Source: CAZNQW01 sp964575225
GTDB taxonomy: Bacteria; Chloroflexota; Anaerolineae; JAAYZQ01
Length of the DNA stretch: 11,897 bases
Direction: 5' to 3'
NCBI GenBank assembly: GCA_964575225.1
Contig: CAZNQW010000118.1
Location: 1 to 11,897 of the forward strand
The notes under the pieces were generated by a model that saw only the letters and a program-made list of their open reading frames with translations, was not told the origin of the DNA and ran no database searches. Below are positions 6,573 through 11,897 of the stretch, piece after piece. The first letter of the stretch is position 1, and each line of letters begins with the position of its first letter. Made by a program: the position numbers and the translations under genes.

Positions 6573-7589
6573 ATGACGCACAGACTTCCAGGCACCTACA
6601 TCCTGGCCCTGCGGTGGTGGACGCCCTGCGAATTCTCCGTGGGGCGGTTGGGCGCAGCCTCTTTTGCCGCGGGTTGGTACCTGTATGCGGGCAGTGCTAT
6701 GGGACCCGGCGGGCTCCAATCGCGGCTGGCGCGTCACCGCCGCCAACGGTGGTCGGGCAAGCGACTGCACTGGCACATCGACTATGTGCGGGAGCGATCG
6801 CAATGGGCCGGGGCCTGGGTGCGCGCCTCTTCGGAGCGGTTCGAGTGTGCGTGGGCCGCCTCCTTGCGGGATCTCCCGGCGGCTCGGGTGGTCCTGCCTG
6901 GTTTGGGCGCATCCGACTGTGAGTGCCCCTCCCATCTGGTGTGGGTGCCGTCGTTGCCCGACGACGGTTGGTTTGCTGCCGTATTGGGTGCAGAGAGGAT
7001 GACAATGGCCACTGGTCGTTTGGACGAGCTTTTGGAGACCCTCACCGTGGGTGAGGAGGACGCCCGCGAAGAGGCGGCGTTGGCGCTGGGTTCGATGGGG
7101 GCCGATGCGGTTGAACCCCTGGCAGCCTTGCTGTCCACAGGAGATGCCCAGGCCCGCTGGTGGGCGGCGCGCGCCCTGGCCGAGATCGACGATGTGGGGG
7201 TGGTACAGCCTCTGGCAGCGGCCCTGCAGGAGCCCGATCCCGATGTGCGGGCCTGCGCCGCGCTGGCCTTGGGGCGCGCAGGCCGGGCCGGTGGAGCGCC
7301 GGCACTGGTGGGTAGCCTGACAGACCCCAGCGCCTTTGTCGCCGGCATTGCTGCCGATGCCTTGTCTATGATCGGCGAGCCCGCGGTGGAGGCCCTGATG
7401 GGTATGCTGCAGGACAAGGTTGACCCTCAGGCTCGCTTGTTGGCCGTGCGGGCTCTGAGCCGGATCGGGTCGCAGCAGTCGGTCGGCCCACTGCTCGAGG
7501 CCCTGGGAGATCCGAGTTATCTGGTGCGGTACTATGCCCAGGAGGCCCTGGACGCCATGGGTGTGGGCATGGTCTATTTTTCCCCATAA
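6573..7589 (+). CDS. DUF123 (GIY-YIG-like) domain fused to HEAT repeats
   Basis: A 338-residue protein with two clear parts. Residues 1 to about 142 match DUF123, a GIY-YIG-nuclease-like family: GTYIL at 7-11 (GIY-like), GWYLYAGSAMGPGGLQSRLARH at 34-55 (YIG-like plus conserved Arg/His), HWHIDYV, FECAWA, and the diagnostic GASDCECPSHLVW. From about residue 149 there are six consecutive HEAT (PBS-lyase-type) repeats of roughly 30 residues, each with a pattern like VEPLAALL then ARWWAARALAEI, ending near 330. HEAT repeats usually mediate protein-protein contacts. DUF123 is usually a stand-alone protein of about 120-150 aa, so the fusion is unusual. ATG 6573 fits the DUF123 N-terminus; GGGAG at 6565-6569 is only 3 nt away. 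An internal start at 7005 is possible. Nuclease activity is not established for the family. Confidence 0.85.
   Translation: MTHRLPGTYILALRWWTPCEFSVGRLGAASFAAGWYLYAGSAMGPGGLQSRLARHRRQRWSGKRLHWHIDYVRERSQWAGAWVRASSERFECAWAASLRDLPAARVVLPGLGASDCECPSHLVWVPSLPDDGWFAAVLGAERMTMATGRLDELLETLTVGEEDAREEAALALGSMGADAVEPLAALLSTGDAQARWWAARALAEIDDVGVVQPLAAALQEPDPDVRACAALALGRAGRAGGAPALVGSLTDPSAFVAGIAADALSMIGEPAVEALMGMLQDKVDPQARLLAVRALSRIGSQQSVGPLLEALGDPSYLVRYYAQEALDAMGVGMVYFSP
6992..7007 (+). promoter_or_regulatory. possible internal ribosome binding site and start at the domain junction
   Basis: AGAGAGG at 6992-6998 lies 6 nt before an in-frame ATG at 7005 (codon 145), exactly between the DUF123 and HEAT parts; another in-frame ATG is at 6999. 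The spacing is better than that of the annotated start. A separate HEAT-only product of about 194 residues could be made from the same mRNA. Confidence 0.4.
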
Positions 7590-7633
7590 GGGCCGGCAGG
7601 GGAAGGGAGAATCCAAGCGTTGGAGAGTGGGAC

Positions 7634-8035
7634 ATGGCAGGAATCAATGTCAAGTGGACCGGTGGCGGGCAATATCTGGCATCGGACGAGGCTGGGCACG
7701 TCGTTGTAACCGATTCAGGGGGACAGGGGTTCAAGCCCCCGGATCTGTTGTTGGTTTCGTTGGTCGGCTGCGCGGGTGTGGACGTGGTGAGCATCCTGGA
7801 GAAAAAGCGCCAAAAGTTCTCGGCCATCGAAGTCACAGTGAACAAACAGAACGCGCCCGAGCCGCCCTGGATCATCGAAAAGATCGAGGTCGAGTGGACG
7901 GTCCGGGGCAAGGGGCTGAAAACCAAGGCCGTCGAGGATGCCGTGCGCCTGGCGGAGGAAAAGTACTGCTCGGTGTCGGCCAGCCTCACCAGCGAGCTGG
8001 TGATGACCGTCCAGATCGTCAACGAAGAAGAGTAG
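7634..8035 (+). CDS. OsmC-family peroxiredoxin-like protein
   Basis: A 133-residue cytoplasmic protein of the OsmC/Ohr superfamily, whose members reduce organic hydroperoxides with two reactive cysteines. The only two cysteines are C46, in the loop-helix SLVGCAGVDVVSILEKK, and C112, in AEEKYCSVSASL; these are the two family positions. The order beta-rich N-terminus, PPDLLLVSLVGC, and C-terminal KYCSV helix fits the YhfA-like branch rather than Ohr. ATG 7634 has GGAG (7622-7625) upstream at 8 nt. It lies 44 nt after the DUF123-HEAT gene and 3 nt before the DNA glycosylase gene, so it is probably cotranscribed. Its substrate cannot be told from sequence. Confidence 0.88.
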   Translation: MAGINVKWTGGGQYLASDEAGHVVVTDSGGQGFKPPDLLLVSLVGCAGVDVVSILEKKRQKFSAIEVTVNKQNAPEPPWIIEKIEVEWTVRGKGLKTKAVEDAVRLAEEKYCSVSASLTSELVMTVQIVNEEE

Positions 8036-8038
8036 GCG

Positions 8039-8671
8039 GTGGGCATTCAGGATGCACCCTTGGCTGCGGCCCGTTATTCAGAACTGGCGCAGGCCATGAG
8101 GGCCTGCCGCAAATGCCTGGAGGCCGGCTATGACATTGCGCCGGGTGCGGTCTTTTCGGGTCCCGCGCCTGCGCCGCTGATGCTGGTGGGCCAGGCGCCG
8201 GGGGTGACCGAGGCCGAGGTCAAGCGCCCGTTCAATGCGTCGTCGGGGCGGCGTCTGTTCGAGTGGTTGGCCGACGCAGGCCTGGACGAAATCGCGTTCC
8301 GCCGCCAATACTATATGACGGCCGTGACCAAGTGCTATCCCGGCAAGCATCCCAAAGGCAAGGGGGATCGCAAACCCAGCCGGGCCGAACAACACCTGTG
8401 CCGTCCCTTTTTGGAGCAGGAGTTGGCGTGGGTGCAGCCCCGGGTGGTACTGGCGGTGGGTGGGCTGGCCATCGAAACGCTGCTGGGGCGCAAGATGCCA
8501 TTGCGCCAAGCCGTCGGTGAGCGATTCCAGGTGGATGGGCGATGGGTTCTGCCCTTGCCCCATCCATCGGGCGCCAGTTTGTGGCCCAACGCGCCTGAAA
8601 ATCAGGCGCGCATCCAACAGGCGCTGGCGATTCTGCGGGAAGAGTTGATCCCTTTGCTCGCCATTGCCTGA
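8039..8671 (+). CDS. uracil-DNA glycosylase family protein, family-4-like with Fe-S cysteines
   Basis: A 210-residue enzyme of the uracil-DNA glycosylase superfamily (COG1573), which removes uracil from DNA to start base-excision repair. Visible motifs are GQAPG at 51-55 (motif 1 region), RPFNASSGRRLFEWL from 63 (family pattern RPF..x.GR.L), AVTKCYPG, PRVVLAVGGLA, and PHPSG at 174-178 (motif 2, His175). Four cysteines, C23, C26, C99 and C121, lie where family-4 enzymes ligate a 4Fe-4S cluster; the C99-C121 spacing is stretched by a KHPKGKGD insert. Motif 1 has Gln52 where classical family 4 has Glu. GTG 8039 starts 3 nt after the OsmC stop, with a weak GAAGAG 6 nt upstream. The exact lesion preference is uncertain. 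Confidence 0.85.
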   Translation: MGIQDAPLAAARYSELAQAMRACRKCLEAGYDIAPGAVFSGPAPAPLMLVGQAPGVTEAEVKRPFNASSGRRLFEWLADAGLDEIAFRRQYYMTAVTKCYPGKHPKGKGDRKPSRAEQHLCRPFLEQELAWVQPRVVLAVGGLAIETLLGRKMPLRQAVGERFQVDGRWVLPLPHPSGASLWPNAPENQARIQQALAILREELIPLLAIA

Positions 8672-8737
8672 GGCGCAGGCGGCGCGACCGCATCCGCGCC
8701 ACAACATTTCAGCTTAAATTGAGAGGGAGAAGTCAAA

Positions 8738-10264
8738 ATGGAAATCGAGGTAGTATCTGGAGGCATCCAGGATAGGGCAGACGAACTGATTGTGGTCAAC
8801 CTTTTCGAAGGGGTATCCACGCCGGGCGGCGCGACGGGCGCCGTCGATGCAGCCCTCGGGGGTGCCATTCAGGCGGCCATCGCTGCCGGCGATCTGCAGG
8901 GCAAGCGGGGCGAGACGGCGCTGTTTTACTCGCGGGGAGCCGTGCCCGCGGCCCGCGTGCTGGTGGTGGGCTTGGGCCCCCAGAGCGACTTTTCCCTGGA
9001 GGGCGTGCGTTGGGTTTCGGCTGTGGCTGCCAAAAAGGCCCGGGACCTGGGGGTGGGGTCTTTCAGCAGCATTGTGCATGGTGCAGGCGCGGGAAGGCTG
9101 GATCTCGAGTCGGCGGCCCAGGCCGTGGTCGAAGGCGCCATCCTGGGGCTGTATCGCTATCAGGAACTCAAGAACAAGCCGCCCGAACGACCCGATCCCG
9201 AAAAGTTGACGCTGGTGCAATTCGATCCGGCTCAAATGCCGGCAGTGGAGATAGGGGCCGGGAGGGGGCAAATTGTGGCCGAAGCGGCCTGCCTGGCGCG
9301 GGATCTGACCAATCGCCCGGCCAACTATGCCACGCCCACCGATCTGGGCGAGCTGGCCCTCGATATTGCCGGCGAGTTTGACACCATGCGCTGCCAGGTG
9401 CTGCAAGAAGAAGACGCCGCCGAACTCGAGATGGGATCCTTCCTGGGGGTGGCCCAGGGCAGCGACGAGCCGGCCGTGTTCATCATCATGGAGCACAATC
9501 CGGGGCGTGAGGATCTGGATACGGTGGTGCTGGTGGGCAAAGGCATCACCTTCGATTCGGGAGGGATCTCTATCAAGCCCTCGGAGAGCATGGACCGCAT
9601 GCGGGGCGATATGGCCGGGGCGGCTGCTGTGTTGGCGACGATGATGGCGGTGGGCGAGCTGGATCTCCCACTCCATGTGGTGGGCTTGATTCCGGCTACC
9701 GAGAATATGCCCAGCGCCCGCGCCTACAAGCCGGGCGATGTCATCACAGCCATGAACGGCAAGACCATCGAAGTGATCAGCACCGATGCCGAGGGACGGC
9801 TGGTACTGGCCGATGCCCTGGCCTATGCGTCGCGCTTTACCCCCAAGGCGGTCGTCGATCTGGCGACCCTCACCGGGGCGTGTGTTGTCGCTCTGGGGCG
9901 GGGCGGGGCCGCCGGGCTGTTTTCGACCGATGAGGATCTGGTCCATCGCTTGCAGGCCGCCGGCCAGTCCACCGGCGAGCGGGTGTGGCCCATGCCGCTG
10001 TTCGACGATTACCTGTGGGCGTTGGAGAGCCTTACTGCCGATCTGGCCAACTCGGGCGGTCGGTTCGGCGGGGTGGGGACGTCGGCTATGTTCCTGAAGC
10101 AGTTTGCCGAGGGGTATCCCTGGGCCCACCTGGACATTGCGGGCATGACGTTCGAGGAGCGTGGAGCCTCACCCAAGATGCCCGCCTATCTGCAAAAGGG
10201 TGGCACGGGCTTTGGCGTGCGGCTGTTGATCGACTTTTTGCGCCATTGGCCGACGGCCCAGTAA
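8738..10264 (+). CDS. pepA: leucyl aminopeptidase, peptidase family M17
   Basis: Cytoplasmic two-metal aminopeptidase (508 aa, normal length) that releases N-terminal residues from peptides, acting as a hexamer in known members. It has an M17 N-terminal domain at about 1-165 and a catalytic domain from about 175. Metal ligands and catalytic residues are present: K268 and D273 in GKGITFDSGG, K280, D291 in RGDMAGAAAV, and D350, E352, R354 in STDAEGRLVLADAL, which has Ser where the usual signature has Asn. These line up with E. coli PepA numbering minus two. ATG 8738 has a strong AGGGAG at 8724-8729 with an 8-nt spacer. The 66-nt gap before it includes a small stem-loop (GGCGCG 8681-8686, CGCGCC 8695-8700). 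It may be read through from the glycosylase operon. Functionally it fits with the upstream peptide importer. Confidence 0.95.
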   Translation: MEIEVVSGGIQDRADELIVVNLFEGVSTPGGATGAVDAALGGAIQAAIAAGDLQGKRGETALFYSRGAVPAARVLVVGLGPQSDFSLEGVRWVSAVAAKKARDLGVGSFSSIVHGAGAGRLDLESAAQAVVEGAILGLYRYQELKNKPPERPDPEKLTLVQFDPAQMPAVEIGAGRGQIVAEAACLARDLTNRPANYATPTDLGELALDIAGEFDTMRCQVLQEEDAAELEMGSFLGVAQGSDEPAVFIIMEHNPGREDLDTVVLVGKGITFDSGGISIKPSESMDRMRGDMAGAAAVLATMMAVGELDLPLHVVGLIPATENMPSARAYKPGDVITAMNGKTIEVISTDAEGRLVLADALAYASRFTPKAVVDLATLTGACVVALGRGGAAGLFSTDEDLVHRLQAAGQSTGERVWPMPLFDDYLWALESLTADLANSGGRFGGVGTSAMFLKQFAEGYPWAHLDIAGMTFEERGASPKMPAYLQKGGTGFGVRLLIDFLRHWPTAQ

Positions 10265-10307
10265 CCGCTGCCCGACGTTGGCCTGATCGCGAGTCCTTTA
10301 ATGCTTG

Positions 10308-10339
10308 CCGCCCCCGAACCGGGGGCGGTTCGCACTTTT
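10308..10339 (+). terminator. probable terminator between convergent pepA and hypB
   Basis: Stem CCGCCCCCG (10308-10316) and CGGGGGCGG (10320-10328) with a 3-nt loop, a perfect 9-bp GC stem, followed by TTCGCACTTTT. The T-tract is displaced a few bases from the stem, so it is not ideal. Its position 43 nt after the aminopeptidase stop, just before the end of the converging hypB gene, supports a role in ending plus-strand transcription. Confidence 0.6.
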
Positions 10340-10347
10340 GACCGTCA

Positions 10348-10995
10348 TCACCTTTGCCCGACCAGCCAGTCCACCCAGGCCTGGAGGCCGACGCCTGTCT
10401 TGCACGAGACCCGAAAGATGGGCGCGTCGGCATTCAGGGCGCGGACGGCCCGGTCAAAGGCCTGTTCGTCAAAGTCCAGGTAGGGCATCAGGTCCATCTT
10501 GTTCAAAACGAGGGCGTCGACGGCGGCGAACATGGCCGGGTACTTGATGGGTTTGTCGTGTCCTTCGGGCACGTGGGAGATCATCACGTTGCGGTGTTCG
10601 CCCAGAGAAAAGCCCACGGGACAGATCAGGTTGCCCACATTCTCGATCAGGAGCAGATCGATCTCATCCAGTGGGAGCCGGTGCAGGGCGCTCTGCACCT
10701 GTGGGGCGTCCAGGTGGCAGCCGCCCCCGGTGTTGATCTGGACCACGGGTGCGCCGGCTTCGGCCACCCGGTCCGCGTCCACTCGGCCCGCCACGTCCCC
10801 CTCAATGACGCCGACGCACAGCCGGCCCTCCAATTCCTGGATGGTGCGCAGGATGAGGCTGGTTTTGCCAGCTCCCGGTGAGGCCATCACGTTGACGGCG
10901 ATGACCCGGTGCTCGTCGAGCAGTTTGCGATTTTCAGCGGCGATCCGGTCGTTGGCGCTGAGAATCTGTTCGACTACCGGAATCTCGATGGGCAT
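10348..10995 (-). CDS. hypB: hydrogenase/urease nickel incorporation GTPase HypB
   Basis: A 215-residue SIMIBI-class GTPase that, with HypA, loads nickel into [NiFe]-hydrogenase precursors (and urease in some bacteria). It has P-loop ASPGAGKTS at 38-46, EGDVAG at 65-70, the metal-binding NTGGGCHLDA at 88-97 (C93, H94), IENVGNLICPV at 117-127 (C125), and NKMD at 165-168 for guanine recognition. It lacks both the N-terminal CxxCGC high-affinity nickel site of E. coli HypB and the histidine-rich stretch of storage-type HypB, so it is the minimal form. A clear Shine-Dalgarno (GAGGAG, complement of 11004-11009) lies 8 nt upstream of the ATG, and the gene follows hypA by 12 nt, so the pair is one transcript. 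No hydrogenase structural gene is nearby in the window. Confidence 0.95.
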   Translation of the reverse strand: MPIEIPVVEQILSANDRIAAENRKLLDEHRVIAVNVMASPGAGKTSLILRTIQELEGRLCVGVIEGDVAGRVDADRVAEAGAPVVQINTGGGCHLDAPQVQSALHRLPLDEIDLLLIENVGNLICPVGFSLGEHRNVMISHVPEGHDKPIKYPAMFAAVDALVLNKMDLMPYLDFDEQAFDRAVRALNADAPIFRVSCKTGVGLQAWVDWLVGQR

Positions 10996-11007
10996 CGGTT
11001 TTTCTCC

Positions 11008-11352
11008 TCATTCGATCTCGATACTGGCCACAGAGAACTCGCGGCCGGCAATGATTTCCCCGCCCAACGCGTCGCAGTGGGGGCAGGCCCACACCCGGCT
11101 GGCGGGTGGGGGATACTCGCCACTGCACACCGAACAGCGGAGCCGGGCGGCGACGTGGGTAAAGCACAGGCGAGCGCCCTGGGCCAGCGTATCCTTGGCG
11201 AGAAAGTCAAAATAGAACTGGATCGATTCATCGACGAGGCCGGTCAATTCGCCAATCACCAGGTGGATGGCAAGAATGCGCCGGGCGCCAGCCTTGTGGG
11301 CGTGGCGGGAGGCAATGTCCAGGATGCTCTGGGTGACCGCAAGCTCGTGCAT
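11008..11352 (-). CDS. hypA: hydrogenase maturation nickel metallochaperone HypA
   Basis: A 114-residue nickel chaperone, partner of HypB. The N-terminus MHELAVTQSIL contains the nickel-ligand His2-Glu3, which fixes the start at 11352 even though the frame stays open further upstream. The zinc-ribbon cysteines are C73, C76, C90 and C93 (LRCSVCSGEY and WACPHC). Length is typical for the family. It is the first gene of a hypAB pair. No Shine-Dalgarno is visible, and a consensus -10 box ends only 6 nt before the ATG, which suggests leaderless translation (see promoter). Confidence 0.95.
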   Translation of the reverse strand: MHELAVTQSILDIASRHAHKAGARRILAIHLVIGELTGLVDESIQFYFDFLAKDTLAQGARLCFTHVAARLRCSVCSGEYPPPASRVWACPHCDALGGEIIAGREFSVASIEIE

Positions 11353-11358
11353 GGGCGC

Positions 11359-11387
11359 ATTATACCAGGGTTGAGGCGCCGGCGCAA
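11359..11387 (-). promoter_or_regulatory. promoter of hypAB, predicted leaderless
   Basis: Reading the minus strand: TTGCGC (complement of 11382-11387), a 17-nt spacer, then TATAAT (complement of 11359-11364) preceded by TGG, an extended -10. The expected transcription start 6-8 nt downstream falls at 11351-11353, that is, at the A of the hypA ATG (11352). A perfect 10-bp palindrome GCGCCGGCGC (11376-11385) overlaps the -35 edge and could be an operator. Confidence 0.65.
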
Positions 11388-11429
11388 GCGGCCCCAAAAG
11401 TGTGTGAGCGCGCGTGCCGATTGCGAGGG

Positions 11430-11479
11430 CTCCGGTGCACCGCGAAGCACCGGAGGAAGGGGGGCTCAACTTTCCTCCG
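11430..11479. other. two overlapping, mutually exclusive hairpins
   Basis: Hairpin A pairs CTCCGGTGC (11430-11438) with GCACCGGAG (11447-11455), 9 bp perfect with an 8-nt loop. Hairpin B pairs CGGAGGAA (11451-11458) with TTCCTCCG (11472-11479), 8 bp perfect with a 13-nt loop. They share 11451-11455, so only one can form at a time. Hairpin B abuts the REP-like unit that follows. No flanking gene explains them; whether they are transcribed is unknown. Confidence 0.5.
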
Positions 11480-11602
11480 TCATGCCCGCGAACGCGGGCA
11501 TCCATCCGTATGGTTCTGGTTTACGGGTGGGCCGCGCCCGAGGACGGCGCCTTGCGGACAAGGGGGCCTCGAGCATGGACCCCCGTTTTCACGGGGGTGA
11601 CG
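11478..11602. repeat. inverted pair of REP-like palindromic units
   Basis: Two 28-nt units in opposite orientation, at 11478-11505 and 11575-11602, 69 nt apart. Each has the layout CGTC, 8-bp perfect stem, GAAM tetraloop, CCAT (the right unit read on the minus strand). Stems are ATGCCCGC/GCGGGCAT in the left unit and ACCCCCGT/ACGGGGGT in the right. The flanks and the GAA of the loop are identical, while three stem pairs differ with both partners changed. This resembles the dispersed extragenic CGTCAT..CCCGCG..GCGGG..TCCA palindromes known from many genomes, often arranged as inverted pairs and mobilised by RAYT-type transposases. Membership of such a family in this genome needs a genome search. 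Confidence 0.75.
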
Positions 11603-11612
11603 ACTTGGCTCG

Positions 11613-11727
11613 GCGCCCCGTCCTGGGGCGCGAGGGTCGGCCCTTGGGCAGGCTGTCCCCTAGGATGGGGCCGTGTGGACACGGGGATAGCGAGCATTTG
11701 GGAGGGGAGGCCGTGGTTTCTACCACG
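11613..11727. other. cluster of small hairpins upstream of groES promoter
   Basis: Three perfect short stem-loops: GCGCCCC/GGGGCGC (11613-11619, 11625-11631, 5-nt loop); CCGTGT/ACACGG (11671-11676, 11679-11684, 2-nt gap); CGTGGT/ACCACG (11712-11717, 11722-11727, 4-nt loop). The stretch 11603-11740 has no credible gene. In GC-rich DNA short hairpins arise by chance, so each alone means little; together they extend the palindrome-rich zone that begins at 11430. Confidence 0.35.
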
Positions 11728-11740
11728 CCCTGATGCGGAT

Positions 11741-11769
11741 TTGCACGAATGGCAAAAGTGGGGTATACT
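11741..11769 (+). promoter_or_regulatory. groES(-groEL) promoter
   Basis: TTGCAC at 11741-11746, a 17-nt spacer and TATACT at 11764-11769, giving a predicted start near 11776. It is a vegetative sigma70-type promoter immediately upstream of a CIRCE operator, the usual arrangement for HrcA-repressed chaperonin operons. Confidence 0.8.
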
Positions 11770-11773
11770 GGGG

Positions 11774-11810
11774 CTGCGTTAGCACTCAGGTTATCAGAGT
11801 GCTAGCGCAG
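11774..11810 (+). promoter_or_regulatory. CIRCE operator (HrcA binding site), extended dyad
   Basis: Core CIRCE at 11779-11805: TTAGCACTC, 9-nt spacer, GAGTGCTAG; the only departure from the TTAGCACTC-N9-GAGTGCTAA consensus is the last base. The dyad continues outward with CTGCG (11774-11778) and CGCAG (11806-11810), so each arm is 14 nt with a single T/C difference that still allows a G-U pair in RNA. It spans the predicted transcription start. HrcA is the known heat-labile repressor that binds CIRCE, so groES here is expected to be heat-inducible by derepression. Confidence 0.95.
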
Positions 11811-11841
11811 GACTTTTGTAGAATTCGATACAATCAAAGGT

Positions 11842-11849
11842 AAGGAGGG
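11842..11849 (+). promoter_or_regulatory. strong Shine-Dalgarno of groES
   Basis: AAGGAGGG, near-perfect complement to the 16S rRNA 3' end, with a 7-nt spacer to ATG 11857. It fixes the groES start and predicts very efficient translation. Confidence 0.85.
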
Positions 11850-11856
11850 ACATACG

Positions 11857-11897
11857 ATGGCACTCAATTTGAAACCGTTGGCGGACCGACTGGTGGT
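11857..11897 (+). CDS. groES: co-chaperonin GroES, N-terminal fragment
   Basis: The gene runs off the right edge; 13 full codons are visible: MALNLKPLADRLV, followed by the start of another valine codon. This matches the conserved GroES (Hsp10) N-terminus of the form LKPLxDRVxV. GroES caps the GroEL folding chamber in the cytoplasm; groEL would be expected just downstream, outside the window. The CIRCE element and strong ribosome binding site upstream independently support the call. Confidence 0.93.
   Translation, partial: MALNLKPLADRLV

Noticed and set aside
6471..7616. Minus-strand open frame opposite the DUF123-HEAT gene
   Set aside because: Antisense shadow; the plus strand encodes two recognisable domains in one frame.
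8714..10129. Long minus-strand open frame of 471 codons opposite the aminopeptidase gene
   Set aside because: It lies antisense to a clear M17 peptidase with all catalytic residues; its His/Gly/Gln-rich translation is the usual antisense product of a GC-rich coding region.
11353..11505. N-terminal extension of HypA by 51 codons
   Set aside because: The frame is open, but HypA must begin MHEL because His2 is a nickel ligand, and the extension runs through the promoter and a palindromic repeat.
11430..11730. CRISPR array or structural RNA gene in the palindrome-rich gap
   Set aside because: The units are inverted, not regularly spaced direct repeats, and no tRNA, rRNA or known RNA core could be recognised.
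10909..11733. Plus-strand open frame of 274 codons crossing hypA and the repeat region
   Set aside because: It runs antisense through hypA and part of hypB, then through palindromic non-coding DNA; no recognisable motif and no ribosome binding site.
11829..11834. TACAAT as a second groES -10 box
   Set aside because: No acceptable -35 hexamer at 16-18 nt upstream; the CIRCE-linked promoter at 11741-11769 is far better.

Overview
The window looks like chromosomal DNA from a high-GC bacterium, most likely a member of the Chloroflexota (Anaerolineae-type). That placement rests on an unusually long family-5 substrate-binding protein with permeases carrying extra extracytoplasmic segments, a DUF123 protein fused to HEAT repeats, a CIRCE-controlled groES, and the overall gene style. 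It is an inference, not a demonstrated fact. No integrase, insertion sequence, CRISPR array, tRNA or rRNA was seen.

Bases 1-6231 hold a tightly packed plus-strand oligopeptide/dipeptide-type ABC importer operon. It contains the C-terminal part of the substrate-binding protein, a GC-rich stem-loop, two permeases, two ATPases, and a 66-residue two-helix membrane protein. Three of the five junctions downstream of the binding protein gene are 4-nt stop/start overlaps. The second permease has a soluble segment of about 185 residues between TM1 and the conserved permease core.

Bases 6232-6572 are non-coding, with an imperfect direct repeat and, at the 3' end, a strong sigma70-type promoter. This promoter probably drives a second plus-strand group: a DUF123 (GIY-YIG-like)/HEAT-repeat fusion, an OsmC-family protein, a family-4-like uracil-DNA glycosylase, and, after a 66-nt gap with its own good ribosome binding site, an M17 leucyl aminopeptidase. 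The aminopeptidase could hydrolyse peptides brought in by the importer. A GC-rich hairpin follows it.

Converging on the minus strand are hypA and hypB, the nickel-delivery pair for [NiFe]-hydrogenase (or urease) maturation. The hypA promoter sits so close to its ATG that the mRNA is predicted to be leaderless. No hydrogenase subunit is in the window.

The roughly 500 nt between hypA and groES is the most structured part of the window. It holds two overlapping, mutually exclusive hairpins; a pair of inverted 28-nt REP-like units whose stems differ by three fully compensated base-pair changes; several smaller hairpins; and then the groES promoter with an extended CIRCE (HrcA operator) dyad. Only the first 13 complete codons of groES are present. 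I did not find a clearly new multi-gene system. The best candidates for novelty are the REP-like pair, the DUF123-HEAT fusion with a possible internal start, the enlarged permease, and the leaderless hypA promoter.
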